From positions 1-21,199 of IMG/VR virus record IMGVR_UViG_3300034121_002485: 21,199 nt of DNA; one strand, 5' to 3'. The position numbers and the translations under genes were made by a program. Source of the DNA: a virus. The notes beneath the pieces were generated by a model, which was given only the letters and a program-made list of their open reading frames with translations, did not search any database and was not told where the DNA came from. Shown here one piece after another: positions 9,282 through 17,144 of the stretch; the first letter of the stretch is position 1, and each line of letters starts with the position of its first letter.

Positions 9282-9842
9282 ATGGTGAAAATATTAGAAT
9301 TCAAAGAATTTAAGACCCGACTTAGAGCTGTATACGAAGATGAAGTTACGCCAGATGCAGCAGATGCTCCTGCTCCACCGGCTGCAGCTCCACCGCCACC
9401 ACCTGCAATGCCTGCTCCAGATTTAGGAGCTGGAGTCCCACCTGCTATGCCTCCAGACCCAAATGCCCCGCCTGCTGCTGCGGCAGGTCCAACCGAAATG
9501 AAATTTGTTTTTATCAAGGACGCAGTTAAAAAACCTTGGCATGGACATCACGATTCTGAATCAGGTGGCACTAAGCGACTTGTGCAATATTCAGTTACTA
9601 AAGAAGAGCTCGAAAAATGGCTTGAGGTTCATGAGTTTGAGGCTGAATCTGAGCTTGTTATGGCTGCTCTAGCCGGTAAGCGAACAATGCCACTTGATGT
9701 TTACAAAAAGTTTAAAGCTGAGGTAAAAGACGGTTCCCTTGGGTCCGACCGAGGTACTACTGATATTAAATTCGATACTGACTCAGAGCTTGATCAGCCT
9801 TCTACATCAGATCTTGATATTGTTTTCCTAAAGTCTAAGTAA
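9282..9842 (+). CDS. Unknown protein with a long Pro/Ala-rich linker
   Basis: This 186-residue protein has three parts. A basic N-terminal peptide (MVKILEFKEFKTRL) is followed by a low-complexity Ala/Pro-rich segment at about residues 24-68, which includes a run of five prolines. A compact charged domain of about 118 residues then ends with an acidic, Ser/Asp-rich tail. The C-terminal domain is not recognised. The linker suggests a tethered or structural protein. The N-terminus is only loosely like the capsid-targeting peptides of the next gene. The stop overlaps the next start as TAATG, so translation is probably coupled. It follows a terminator and an AATAAATAA motif, which would make it the first gene of a late unit. 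A large antisense frame across it is only the mirror of the biased Ala/Pro codons. Confidence 0.75.
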   Translation: MVKILEFKEFKTRLRAVYEDEVTPDAADAPAPPAAAPPPPPAMPAPDLGAGVPPAMPPDPNAPPAAAAGPTEMKFVFIKDAVKKPWHGHHDSESGGTKRLVQYSVTKEELEKWLEVHEFEAESELVMAALAGKRTMPLDVYKKFKAEVKDGSLGSDRGTTDIKFDTDSELDQPSTSDLDIVFLKSK

Positions 9843-10465
9843 TGAAAGCCTTTGAAAATTTTATAACTGAGTCAAAAGTTGACGCTGCCTCTAGCGCAAT
9901 TGCATCTGATATTGTAAATGTGATTAAGAGATTGAGTGGCCAGGCTAAAATGAACCTAACTCTCGAATATCGCAGTTTAGCTAATGCAATCATTCACTTA
10001 AATGTGATTCGTGGTGAACTACCAGCTGGTTCAGCTGGCTGGGAAGAGATAAACTATAAACGTCACGGCTTTTCTCTAGACTCTAGTGCATACATACAGC
10101 CTGATGGTCAAATTGGAATAAATGTTGACCTCTATATTAGACCAACCTCTGAACCTGCATGCTACTCTCAACTTGAATATGATATGACAGATTCAATTCG
10201 TCATGAAATAGAGCACAGGTTTCATACAGACAAGTCTCAACCTGCTCAACGTCATGCACATAAGGACACATATCGATATTTCCTATTACCGGATGAGATT
10301 CCATCAATGGTTTCAGGCCTGTCACTCTCAGCTAAACGCGAGGGTATTGCATTTTCCGCTGCTGTTGCCAATTACTTGACACCATTTGTTGAGTCAGGCT
10401 TTATCACAGTTGACCAATTTGACCATATCTCACAGGTTTGGTCAGACTGGGCCAATTCTCACTAG
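9842..10465 (+). CDS. Putative HExxH zinc metalloprotease-like protein with capsid-targeting-like N-terminus
   Basis: The 207-residue protein carries H121-E-I-E-H125 in a helix-like context (DSIRHEIEHRFH), the HExxH signature of zincin metallopeptidases. A third zinc ligand is not certain; H128 or an acidic residue in the LPDEIPSMVSGL region about 45 residues later are candidates. The N-terminus, MKAFENFITES, resembles the T4 internal-protein capsid-targeting peptide (from memory MKTYQEFIAEA), and I-T-E followed by S fits the (I/L)-x-E cleavage rule of the gp21 prohead protease. If so, the protein is packed into the head, trimmed there and ejected with the DNA. The start overlaps the stop of the preceding gene by one base, which suggests coupled expression. 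No signal peptide or membrane segment is visible. Catalytic activity is inferred from the motif alone. Confidence 0.68.
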   Translation: MKAFENFITESKVDAASSAIASDIVNVIKRLSGQAKMNLTLEYRSLANAIIHLNVIRGELPAGSAGWEEINYKRHGFSLDSSAYIQPDGQIGINVDLYIRPTSEPACYSQLEYDMTDSIRHEIEHRFHTDKSQPAQRHAHKDTYRYFLLPDEIPSMVSGLSLSAKREGIAFSAAVANYLTPFVESGFITVDQFDHISQVWSDWANSH

Positions 10466-10493
10466 CCCATTATTTCACTAACCTGCTGCCTTA

Positions 10494-10518
10494 TGCTATC
10501 TCAATAGCAAAGTTTTAA
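10494..10518 (+). terminator. Possible weak terminator before gp32
   Basis: A short stem TGCTAT / ATAGCA with loop CTCA is followed by a T-rich stretch (AGTTTTAATTTT). It lies 29 nt after the stop of the HExxH gene, in the 134-nt gap before gp32. The stem is short and the T-run interrupted, so function is uncertain. Confidence 0.3.
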
Positions 10519-10564
10519 TTTTCCCTTACCTTTTACAAACCTAATCCCAAAAATGTAGTAAAAT

Positions 10565-10570
10565 TATAAT
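10565..10570 (+). promoter_or_regulatory. Possible -10 element upstream of gp32
   Basis: TATAATCTATAAAC lies about 30 nt before the gp32 ATG at 10600, in a non-coding AT-rich leader. No -35 box stands at the usual distance. A separate promoter for gp32 is plausible because T4 controls this gene on its own, and the A-rich leader (10575-10586) could hold an operator, but no T4-like pseudoknot was recognised. Confidence 0.25.
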
Positions 10571-10599
10571 CTATAAACAAAAAATTCTTATCGAAAGAC

Positions 10600-11634
10600 A
10601 TGGAAGATCTCTTTAACTTAAACACTGACTATTTTACCGGAAAAGCCGGTAATGCTGCCCGTAGGGTAGACGAAAACATGTATAATCCTGGGCCAGACCA
10701 AGGCCAGAATGGTATTTACAAATCCGTTATCCGATTTATTCCTTGGGCCGGCGACCCAACCAAGAGCAAGTACAAAAAGTATGCTGCTAAACTTGTTAAC
10801 CCATTAACTAACGAACGACTCCTAATTGATTGCCCATCTACAAATGGCGCCTCTTCAATTTTATGGTCACTTGATCTTGAGCTTAAAAAACTCAAAAACG
10901 AAGAGCCAGCAATCGTTGAAGAAATTCAAAAGTATTTTAACCGGTACTACAACTACTATTCTTGCGTTTACATCAAAAAGGATCCGCAGTTTCCAACGCT
11001 TGAAGGCCAAATCAAGATCTACTCTTATGGCTATACAATTGATAATCTTATTCAGCAAGAGCTCAATCCGGAAGCGGAACTTGTAACAACCCAAACAATC
11101 AATCCATTCTCGTTAACTGCAGGTAAGGATTTTGTCCTGGTGATTAAGCGCAAGACCAAAGCATGGCGAGACTTTAGCTCAAGCAAGTTTATGAGCGAAG
11201 TTAGTCCACTTATTATTACACATGGCGATAAAGAGATTCCAATCTCGCATGATCCGAAGGTAATGAACTTTGCCAGTGAGTATCTTAAAAAGAACTCTCC
11301 GGACATGAGCCCTTACTTTTACAAGGAATGGACCGATCATGAGTATGAGAAAGTTGCAGAGTATATCAAGGCAATTATTCCATACAAGCAAATCATTGAT
11401 ACTCTGGTTAGCGGCTCAAAGGATGAGAGAATGAAGCAACACTTTAGAAATACTCAACCGGTTGCCCGGACCACTGCTCCAGCTGGTGAATCTCTTGAAT
11501 TTACGCCAGCTCCACAGTCCAAGAGCCAATCAATTAGCTTAGAAGACGATTTTATGCCGACTACTCCAGCTGCTAAACCAGCAATGGCAGCCAAAACACA
11601 AGATAGTCTAGACGATCTTTTTGCAGACCTTTAA
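10600..11634 (+). CDS. 32: Single-stranded DNA-binding protein, T4 gp32-like
   Basis: gp32 coats single-stranded DNA in replication and recombination and contacts polymerase, helicase loader and recombinase through its acidic tail. The 344 residues compare with 301 in T4. Shared blocks with T4 gp32 (from memory): SVIRFIPWAGD (T4 AVIRFLP), a Tyr-rich YYNYYSCVYIKKDPQFPTLEG strand pair (T4 YWANILVVKDPAAPENEG), then NPFSLTAGKDFVLVIKRK and SSSKF (T4 CPWEGANFVLKVK, DESKF). The C-terminus is Pro/Ala/Ser-rich and ends in an acidic DSLDDLFADL, matching T4 LDDLLNDL. The zinc site of T4 (H64, C77, C87, C90) appears lost: only C78 aligns, and the second CxxC is absent. It opens a unit with RNase H downstream, as in T4 where the two also lie close. 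Confidence 0.9.
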   Translation: MEDLFNLNTDYFTGKAGNAARRVDENMYNPGPDQGQNGIYKSVIRFIPWAGDPTKSKYKKYAAKLVNPLTNERLLIDCPSTNGASSILWSLDLELKKLKNEEPAIVEEIQKYFNRYYNYYSCVYIKKDPQFPTLEGQIKIYSYGYTIDNLIQQELNPEAELVTTQTINPFSLTAGKDFVLVIKRKTKAWRDFSSSKFMSEVSPLIITHGDKEIPISHDPKVMNFASEYLKKNSPDMSPYFYKEWTDHEYEKVAEYIKAIIPYKQIIDTLVSGSKDERMKQHFRNTQPVARTTAPAGESLEFTPAPQSKSQSISLEDDFMPTTPAAKPAMAAKTQDSLDDLFADL

Positions 11635-11654
11635 ACAAAATCCCCCAAATAGAA

Positions 11655-11939
11655 ATGGAAACACAACCAATTGAATCAACCGAACCTGTTGCTAATGCAG
11701 CTGTAACTACTCTTCTTGGTACAATCTCATATGAAAACCGTGAAGATTATGAAGAATTCTTAAAGGGCCTCAGTATAGAGCACGCAGCAGTAGTTCTCAT
11801 CTCAGCGGCTAATTTTGCTCAGTCAAAGGGTATATTTTCTCTAGACGAGGCCGAGCTCATCGCAGGTGCAATCAAGCGCCTAACAACAAAGCCGGAAGAG
11901 CCAGTCCAATTTGATCTAGACGAAACCCCACAAGACTAA
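11655..11939 (+). CDS. Unknown small acidic protein between gp32 and RNase H
   Basis: A 94-residue protein begins 20 nt after gp32, and its stop overlaps the RNase H start as TAATG, so it belongs to the replication unit. An acidic, disordered-looking N-terminus leads to a helical core (about residues 28-76) containing a hydrophobic AAVVLISAANFA stretch too short and mixed to be a sure membrane segment, then an acidic tail. In T4 this neighbourhood holds the helicase loader gp59, the late-transcription co-activator gp33 and dsbA. I could not match this protein to any of them by eye. A co-activator or loader replacement is a position-based guess only. Confidence 0.72.
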   Translation: METQPIESTEPVANAAVTTLLGTISYENREDYEEFLKGLSIEHAAVVLISAANFAQSKGIFSLDEAELIAGAIKRLTTKPEEPVQFDLDETPQD

Positions 11940-13048
11940 TGAATATTGTCATCGACGGAAATGCTTTCCTAAACGTTGCAACAAGTATTGTCAAGAATAT
12001 CTTAGCCAACGATAAGCGCGTCGGTGAGAAGTACTACGTGTCTGATCTACTAGACGATACGTTTATTCTTAAACAGGCAAGCAAAGATGCATTCAAGTCT
12101 TTTTCACTAAATTACTTGGGCAGCATCTTTGCCCCTTTTAAAGAGAATATTTCTTCAGTATTCTTTGTATTTGACTCTAAGAGCTGGCGAAAAAAGTTCA
12201 TTAAGGAACACTTTCAAGAGCACGGCGAAGGCGACTTTAGCTATAAAGGCCAGCGAAAATACGACGATAAGATCTATCTATTTTTTGACTATTTTCAAAC
12301 TGAGATCCTGCCAGTACTATCTGATGAATATGGCGTCCTAGCAAATAGAGTCCAAGGAGCTGAAGGCGATGATCTAATTGCATACATTTGCGAAAATCTA
12401 AAAGAGGATATTTGTATTTGGTCAGTTGACAAAGACCTAACTCAGCTGCTTGAAAGTAAGGATCGTAAGGTTATTCTTCTTATGCCAAAGATGATGACTA
12501 AGTACAAAAAGATCTATACAACAGATGATTTCTCGGCAGAGCCGGTAATTCAAGAAGCTGATCTTTTTAACTTTGACCTGTCTGCGATTGATAATTCAAC
12601 TCTAGGTAATGTGATAGACGATCTCTTAAAAAAGGATTATCAGCACTTTCGGATAGACCCAACGCTTGACATCTTAACCAAGATAATTGCCGGTGATCAA
12701 TCTGATAATATACCAAGGGCGCATCCCAAGCTAACTGCATCTAAAGTTACTAAAGTGATTGACCAAATTCGGGAATCAAGCATATGGGCTGAGATTAAAC
12801 CTAATATTGATGCAAATGACGCAGAGTTCACAAACTATCTTAATGAGGTAATATGTGATACGCTAAAAGTAAATGACCCAGGTGAAACCCTAACGATCCG
12901 GACAAACCTATTGCGTAATCGTACAATAATCAGGCTTAGTACTCTATGCTTTCCGCCTGAGATAACTGATGCAATTTCTAAATCAGTCAAACTTGAAAAC
13001 CGTAGACGATTCAACTATTTCAAATTCAAAAAAAACTATAAAAGTTAA
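11939..13048 (+). CDS. rnh: RNase H / FEN-1-type 5'-3' nuclease, T4 Rnh-like
   Basis: T4 RNase H removes RNA primers and adjacent DNA from lagging-strand fragments. This 369-residue protein (T4: 305) shows the FEN/PIN metal-binding pattern: D6 in MNIVIDGNAF, D79 in FVFDSKSWRKK, the SYKGQRK arch region, E142-G-D144-D145 in VQGAEGDDLIA, D164 and D166 in WSVDKDLTQLL, and D253/D256 in AGDQSDNIP, which begins the helix-3-turn-helix DNA-binding motif. All expected acidic residues are present, so the enzyme should be active. An insert of about 100 residues between D166 and D253 (KYKKIYTTDD onward) accounts for some of the extra length. It starts on the stop codon of the preceding gene and lies 2 nt before the co-chaperonin gene. 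It probably acts with gp32, which binds RNase H in T4. Confidence 0.9.
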   Translation: MNIVIDGNAFLNVATSIVKNILANDKRVGEKYYVSDLLDDTFILKQASKDAFKSFSLNYLGSIFAPFKENISSVFFVFDSKSWRKKFIKEHFQEHGEGDFSYKGQRKYDDKIYLFFDYFQTEILPVLSDEYGVLANRVQGAEGDDLIAYICENLKEDICIWSVDKDLTQLLESKDRKVILLMPKMMTKYKKIYTTDDFSAEPVIQEADLFNFDLSAIDNSTLGNVIDDLLKKDYQHFRIDPTLDILTKIIAGDQSDNIPRAHPKLTASKVTKVIDQIRESSIWAEIKPNIDANDAEFTNYLNEVICDTLKVNDPGETLTIRTNLLRNRTIIRLSTLCFPPEITDAISKSVKLENRRRFNYFKFKKNYKS

Positions 13049-13050
13049 AA

Positions 13051-13374
13051 ATGGAAAATCCTGAATTCATGCCCTTATTTGAAAGGGTTCTTATTAAACC
13101 TGACAGCATTGAGACAAAAACTGAAACCGGTATTATTCTACCAGTCGAAGCCCGTAAAAGACCTAATTCCGGCACAGTTGTTGCACTAGGACACATGGTT
13201 TCAAAAAATAGCGAGTGTCCAGTTAAGCCAGGCGATCAAATCCTTTACCTACGCTATTCTGGTATGGACGTAAAAGTAGATGGCGTACTGCATCATTTGG
13301 TTATGGCAAACGATCTAGTTGCGGTAATAAATAAAAACTCCGGAACTACAATCGAAATCTCAGACTATGCTTAA
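13051..13374 (+). CDS. GroES-like co-chaperonin (T4 gp31 analogue)
   Basis: The 107-residue protein closely follows bacterial Cpn10: PLFERVLIKPD at the start, the mobile-loop region IETKTETGIILPVEA that docks on GroEL, SGTVVALG, VKPGDQILYLRYSGMDVKVDG, and a closing LVMANDLVAVI. T4 gp31 has the same fold and job, swapping for GroES so that host GroEL can fold the capsid protein gp23, but it barely resembles GroES in sequence. This one resembles bacterial GroES much more, which suggests capture from a bacterial host. The gene sits between RNase H (2 nt upstream) and the HAD gene, whose start lies inside its last codons (8-nt overlap). Confidence 0.92.
   Translation: MENPEFMPLFERVLIKPDSIETKTETGIILPVEARKRPNSGTVVALGHMVSKNSECPVKPGDQILYLRYSGMDVKVDGVLHHLVMANDLVAVINKNSGTTIEISDYA
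13326..13334 (+). promoter_or_regulatory. AATAAATAA motif inside the end of the GroES gene, before the HAD gene
   Basis: The 9-mer lies 32 nt before the ATG at 13367. It overlaps coding sequence (Val-Ile-Asn-Lys codons), so chance is possible. The spacing to a downstream gene with a capsid-targeting-like N-terminus matches the other copies. Confidence 0.3.
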
Positions 13375-13954
13375 AAACTTTTCCCAATTCCTAAACGAGA
13401 GTCAGTCTACTGAACCTGTCCGAATCTTTTGCGATTTGGATGGCGTACTGGTAGATTTTAATCGAGGCTTTAAAAACCTTGATGCAAATAAGGACAAGCT
13501 ATCGCCATCGGAATACGAGGAAAAGTACAGCAAGGAAAAGATGTGGCAAATAATCGATGACGAAGGCGAGTCATTTTGGGCCAACCTAAAATGGATGAAG
13601 GACGGTAGAGAGCTATGGGATTATCTTTCCCAGCATAACCCAATTATCCTAAGCTCGCCCAGTCGTAGTAAAAGCTCAACACTTGGTAAAATGAAATGGA
13701 TTCGTCGTAATCTTGGTATCATGCAAGACAGTCCAACCAAGTCATCTAAAAATTGGGACCAGGAAAGTCGAGTTATCTTGAGTCAATATAAATACAAGTT
13801 TGCCAATTCGGAAAATGACATACTAGTTGATGATACTCAGTCTAAACTTGATAAGTGGGCCAATGCTGGTGGTACCGGCGTGCTACATAACGATTCAACT
13901 GATACAATTCGTGTGCTAGAAGATATACTATCATCAAAAGGTTCTCGGACCTAA
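13367..13954 (+). CDS. HAD-fold 5'(3')-deoxyribonucleotidase-like protein with capsid-targeting-like N-terminus
   Basis: This 195-residue protein has the HAD phosphatase motifs: nucleophile D23 and acid/base D25 in FCDLDGVLVDF (motif I), ILSSPS with following lysines (motifs II/III), and D155-D156 in ILVDDTQSKLDKW (motif IV), then the GGTGVLH end typical of the 5'(3')-deoxyribonucleotidase group. The likely reaction is removal of phosphate from a deoxynucleoside monophosphate; the substrate is not shown by the sequence. The first 12 residues, MLKNFSQFLNES, look like an added targeting peptide: the same pattern as the HExxH protein (MKAFENFITES), with L-N-E before S fitting gp21-type cleavage. 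The catalytic domain begins only at about residue 17. The start overlaps the co-chaperonin stop as ATGCTTAA. Confidence 0.8.
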   Translation: MLKNFSQFLNESQSTEPVRIFCDLDGVLVDFNRGFKNLDANKDKLSPSEYEEKYSKEKMWQIIDDEGESFWANLKWMKDGRELWDYLSQHNPIILSSPSRSKSSTLGKMKWIRRNLGIMQDSPTKSSKNWDQESRVILSQYKYKFANSENDILVDDTQSKLDKWANAGGTGVLHNDSTDTIRVLEDILSSKGSRT

Positions 13955-13998
13955 ACCGAGTGGTGGAGTGCTGGCTTTTACTGGCCGGCCCTAAAAAG

Positions 13999-14024
13999 AA
14001 AAAGGACTCATTAGAGTCCTTTTC
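13999..14024. terminator. Bidirectional terminator between convergent genes
   Basis: A 10-bp stem AAAAGGACTC / GAGTCCTTTT with loop ATTA gives a T-tract on both strands (TTTTCTTGTTTT on plus, TTTTTCTTTTTAG on minus). It lies between the HAD gene and the oppositely oriented tail sheath gene and would stop both. Confidence 0.85.
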
Positions 14025-14048
14025 TTGTTTTATTAGGCTTCTATTTTA

Positions 14049-17000
14049 TTAGAAGGACGGAGTAAATCCGGTAGAGTTAGAGGCTAATTGACCGCCTGCT
14101 CTAGTGATCGTGATACGGTTAATGAACTTGTGAATTCCGCGTGGGAAATCAACAATAATATCAACAACACCAGCATTATTTTCAAGGACTTCAGTTCCAT
14201 TATTGCTGTCATCAAATATAACATCTGCGCTAGCAATACCTCTTGCATCTTGAACTGCTGCTAAGTAGTTCTTGATAAGGGTTTTAACCCGCATACGCGT
14301 AGTTACATCGTTAAAATCAAATAGGAAGTTAAGCAAAATCCTTTCAATATCTCTTTCGATTGTTACAAGAGCTTCACGAACGTGGATATTGTTTAGGGCA
14401 GACCTAACTCTTTGGTAACCTGTGTTGTTTGAAAACACCATTACTCCAAATCCTCTACGTCTAACAATTAGGTTGAAACCAGCTGGTTCTAGGAAATCGC
14501 GATCCTCATTTGTCAAATCATATTCAACACCAGAGATTTCGCCATCTGTTAAGATACCTCGTCTACCTCCAACAATTGAGAATGTGTTTCCGCTAGTGTA
14601 CTTCTTCATGAAAGCATTTCCAACGTACATTGCTGGCGGAATTGACTTATTCTTTCCGTTTTCAAAAATAATGATATTTGGCATAAAGTATGCAGAATAG
14701 GTAGAGATAGCAATACCATTCTTATCACCAGATGCAAATCCATTAGTGAATGCAGGATTTGAGTTTAGGTCTCCTCCAGTTGAGATTGCCTCAGCTGATA
14801 CAAGTCTAGTAGTTAAGTCGATAAAGCTTGGATCAACATTACGTTCGTATTGAGCAAATGATGGTGCATTACATATGGCTAGAGCCTTTCCGTGATTTGC
14901 TGCAAGCTGAACAATCTGACTCTTAGCATTGGGATCAATTTGACCTTCAAACGAGTCAATGATATATCGGAAATCAACTGTTTCATTATCTGCTAGTGTT
15001 GCTCCAAGATTACTACCCTCCATAACAAAATCTAGGATATCGTTTTGACGAGAATAGGTGCCATTTGGATATAGTTCAGAATCAGTAAGATTCATCATTG
15101 GCAACATAAGACCCTTTAGGCTATCTACGAAATTCTTGATACCTTTTACAACTTCAACTGTCGCTAGACCCTCTCCAATAAACTCAATACCCAAGTTATT
15201 CGGATCATAAGATGAGTCAACTGTTATTGTATACTTTAGGGTATTAACTTGGTCTCCATCAAACGGAACTGTTGCTTTTTGAGCATACACTGACTTAATT
15301 CTAAGCAAGCGACCCCTTTCTAATGGATTATCAAGGCCGTCAGTTTTAATCTTGGCACGAATGAATTGACCAGGCTTAAAGAACTCATCAATTGCAGCTC
15401 GACTTAATATATTAAAGTATTGCGTTCCTCTGTTTGTAGTAGTTGGCTCATTGTAGTTGTATCCAAAGCCTGCATTATTTACTGAACTTTCTCCACGTGC
15501 CGGATTACCGTATAGGGATGGATGAATCTCAAATGTGATCTTGTTTGGCGAAAAATACTGCCAACTAATAAACTGATTCTCATCCGCTAAATCAAATGAA
15601 TGAGTGAACTTATCAGCATTATTCTTTACAATCCATATATAATCGTTAACTTCTTCAAATGGTGCAATATTTACTTGATCAGTCTGCGAAACGTCAGAAT
15701 AGGCTTTAAATACCAAATACTTAACAGACGGTCCCATTTGCATTTGGGTCTTAATCTCCCCATCTGTTCCTAAATAGTGTATATTTGGATCTTCTGGGTC
15801 ATCGTATTGAATTAAGTCTCCAACTGAGATGAATCCTTTAGTATAGGCTTCGTACATCTTACTGCCCTCAACCGCAATGATATTGCTAATGTCAGGATTA
15901 TCATCAACGTATACATCTCCTATTGCATATATTGGAGAGTATGTAGTTGTTAAAAAGTAGAACTCTGAACTTGCCGGTTTTGAGTATGATAGCACATCTA
16001 CTAGCCCAACTGGATTAGTCGAATAATTCCCAGGCTCGCCAATTCCATCGTCTACTATGTATTGAGCTCGTTCATCATCTGAGACATTTAGCTCATTGAA
16101 TCCATGGCCTACTAGGTCAATTCGCTGCGTTGCAATGCCTTCACCAGCACTTCCGCTATCAAAAGAGGCCTCAGTAAGGTCGATTTTATCAATCTTCTTG
16201 TAGTCAAGGGCACAGTGTACACCGATTTGAGCAAACCTACGATTAAAGATTGAATCAATTGCTGCGGTATTGCCAGTTAGATCCATAAAGTCCGGGATAA
16301 TGCTACCTTGAACCTTAGCTAATAGAGTTACCTCTTTTAGAGCAACAAAATCGCTGATTCTAGCCTCCCTAATACCTGACTCAGTAAAATAAAGTTTATA
16401 GATTGGGTCTTTTGCTAGGGACAAGTAGTCAGTCCACTTTCCTTCAACAACTATTAGCTCAACAAAATAGTTTGCAATAATATCGTCAACATTAAGAAAT
16501 TCTGGAACCTCAACCTTATCGCCAAGTAGACGATAGTAGTCCTTAACTGAGATATCATAGCCAGTCGTGTCAGCTACTCTTGCCCAAACGGTAATGTCCT
16601 TACGTGAGAGGTTGGTAATAGTTATGATCTTGTTAGCATCCTTGTCGGCATTTCCATAATTTGTAGGATCAAGTATATAGTTATCTCCCAATTTAATGTT
16701 TTTGTACTTATTAACTGCATCGGAATCTGCATACCACAACTTTTGAGTATTATAGAAATTAGACATTGCGTCAGTATACGAGTTTGAGCTCCAAACTGAA
16801 TTGTTTGATGCTGATTCCGTGTTGAATGTACCGAATGCTGCGGTATCCTCGTCCGTAACAGGTAAAACGTTTAGTGCAAAGACTGGCCCCTGACGCAGAC
16901 CAACATCAATTGTTCTGTGAAAGTAGCTTCCATTTTTTTCTAGCTTTGTATCAATTTCACCATATACGGCATTTAGAGTTCTAGTATCGTTAACCAGAAC

Positions 17001-17144
17001 CACTGAGTTGATAGGCCCCTTTTTGCTTGAACCAATCACAAGTCGTCCAGTTGAAATAGGGAGAGCCAGGTTGGTGCTTTCATCTACCTCAATAGTGTAG
17101 ACACCACTTGACTTGAACCTGTTCAAATTTAATTTTTCTGCCAT
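14049..17144 (-). CDS. 18: Contractile tail sheath protein, gp18-like, oversized
   Basis: The sheath protein polymerises round the tail tube and contracts to drive it into the host. The C-terminal 150 residues carry the usual sheath signature: GFNLIVRRRGFGVMVFSNNT, IHVREALVTIERDIERILLNFLFDFND, then RVKTLIKNYLAAVQDARGI and a final VDFPRGIHKFINRITITR. The N-terminus (SSGVYTIEVDESTN, ALPISTGRLVIGSSKKGP, then a clause like GPVFALNVLP) fits the sheath insertion domain. At 1031 residues it is much longer than T4 gp18 (659). The extra length lies in the middle (about residues 200-700), the surface-exposed domains in T4. It is the only minus-strand gene here, so it is expressed separately from the replication genes, from a leader with two AATAAATAA motifs. 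Confidence 0.9.
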   Translation of the reverse strand: MAEKLNLNRFKSSGVYTIEVDESTNLALPISTGRLVIGSSKKGPINSVVLVNDTRTLNAVYGEIDTKLEKNGSYFHRTIDVGLRQGPVFALNVLPVTDEDTAAFGTFNTESASNNSVWSSNSYTDAMSNFYNTQKLWYADSDAVNKYKNIKLGDNYILDPTNYGNADKDANKIITITNLSRKDITVWARVADTTGYDISVKDYYRLLGDKVEVPEFLNVDDIIANYFVELIVVEGKWTDYLSLAKDPIYKLYFTESGIREARISDFVALKEVTLLAKVQGSIIPDFMDLTGNTAAIDSIFNRRFAQIGVHCALDYKKIDKIDLTEASFDSGSAGEGIATQRIDLVGHGFNELNVSDDERAQYIVDDGIGEPGNYSTNPVGLVDVLSYSKPASSEFYFLTTTYSPIYAIGDVYVDDNPDISNIIAVEGSKMYEAYTKGFISVGDLIQYDDPEDPNIHYLGTDGEIKTQMQMGPSVKYLVFKAYSDVSQTDQVNIAPFEEVNDYIWIVKNNADKFTHSFDLADENQFISWQYFSPNKITFEIHPSLYGNPARGESSVNNAGFGYNYNEPTTTNRGTQYFNILSRAAIDEFFKPGQFIRAKIKTDGLDNPLERGRLLRIKSVYAQKATVPFDGDQVNTLKYTITVDSSYDPNNLGIEFIGEGLATVEVVKGIKNFVDSLKGLMLPMMNLTDSELYPNGTYSRQNDILDFVMEGSNLGATLADNETVDFRYIIDSFEGQIDPNAKSQIVQLAANHGKALAICNAPSFAQYERNVDPSFIDLTTRLVSAEAISTGGDLNSNPAFTNGFASGDKNGIAISTYSAYFMPNIIIFENGKNKSIPPAMYVGNAFMKKYTSGNTFSIVGGRRGILTDGEISGVEYDLTNEDRDFLEPAGFNLIVRRRGFGVMVFSNNTGYQRVRSALNNIHVREALVTIERDIERILLNFLFDFNDVTTRMRVKTLIKNYLAAVQDARGIASADVIFDDSNNGTEVLENNAGVVDIIVDFPRGIHKFINRITITRAGGQLASNSTGFTPSF

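Noticed and set aside
9245-9517. Antisense 90-codon frame, Gly/Ala-rich, opposite the Pro/Ala-rich gene
   Set aside because: It mirrors the GC-rich Pro/Ala codons on the plus strand; the plus frame has a sensible domain layout and coupling to the next gene.
13944-13960. Hairpin CTCGG / CCGAG across the stop codon of the HAD gene
   Set aside because: Only five base pairs and no T-run follow it; the strong terminator 40 nt later explains the end of transcription.
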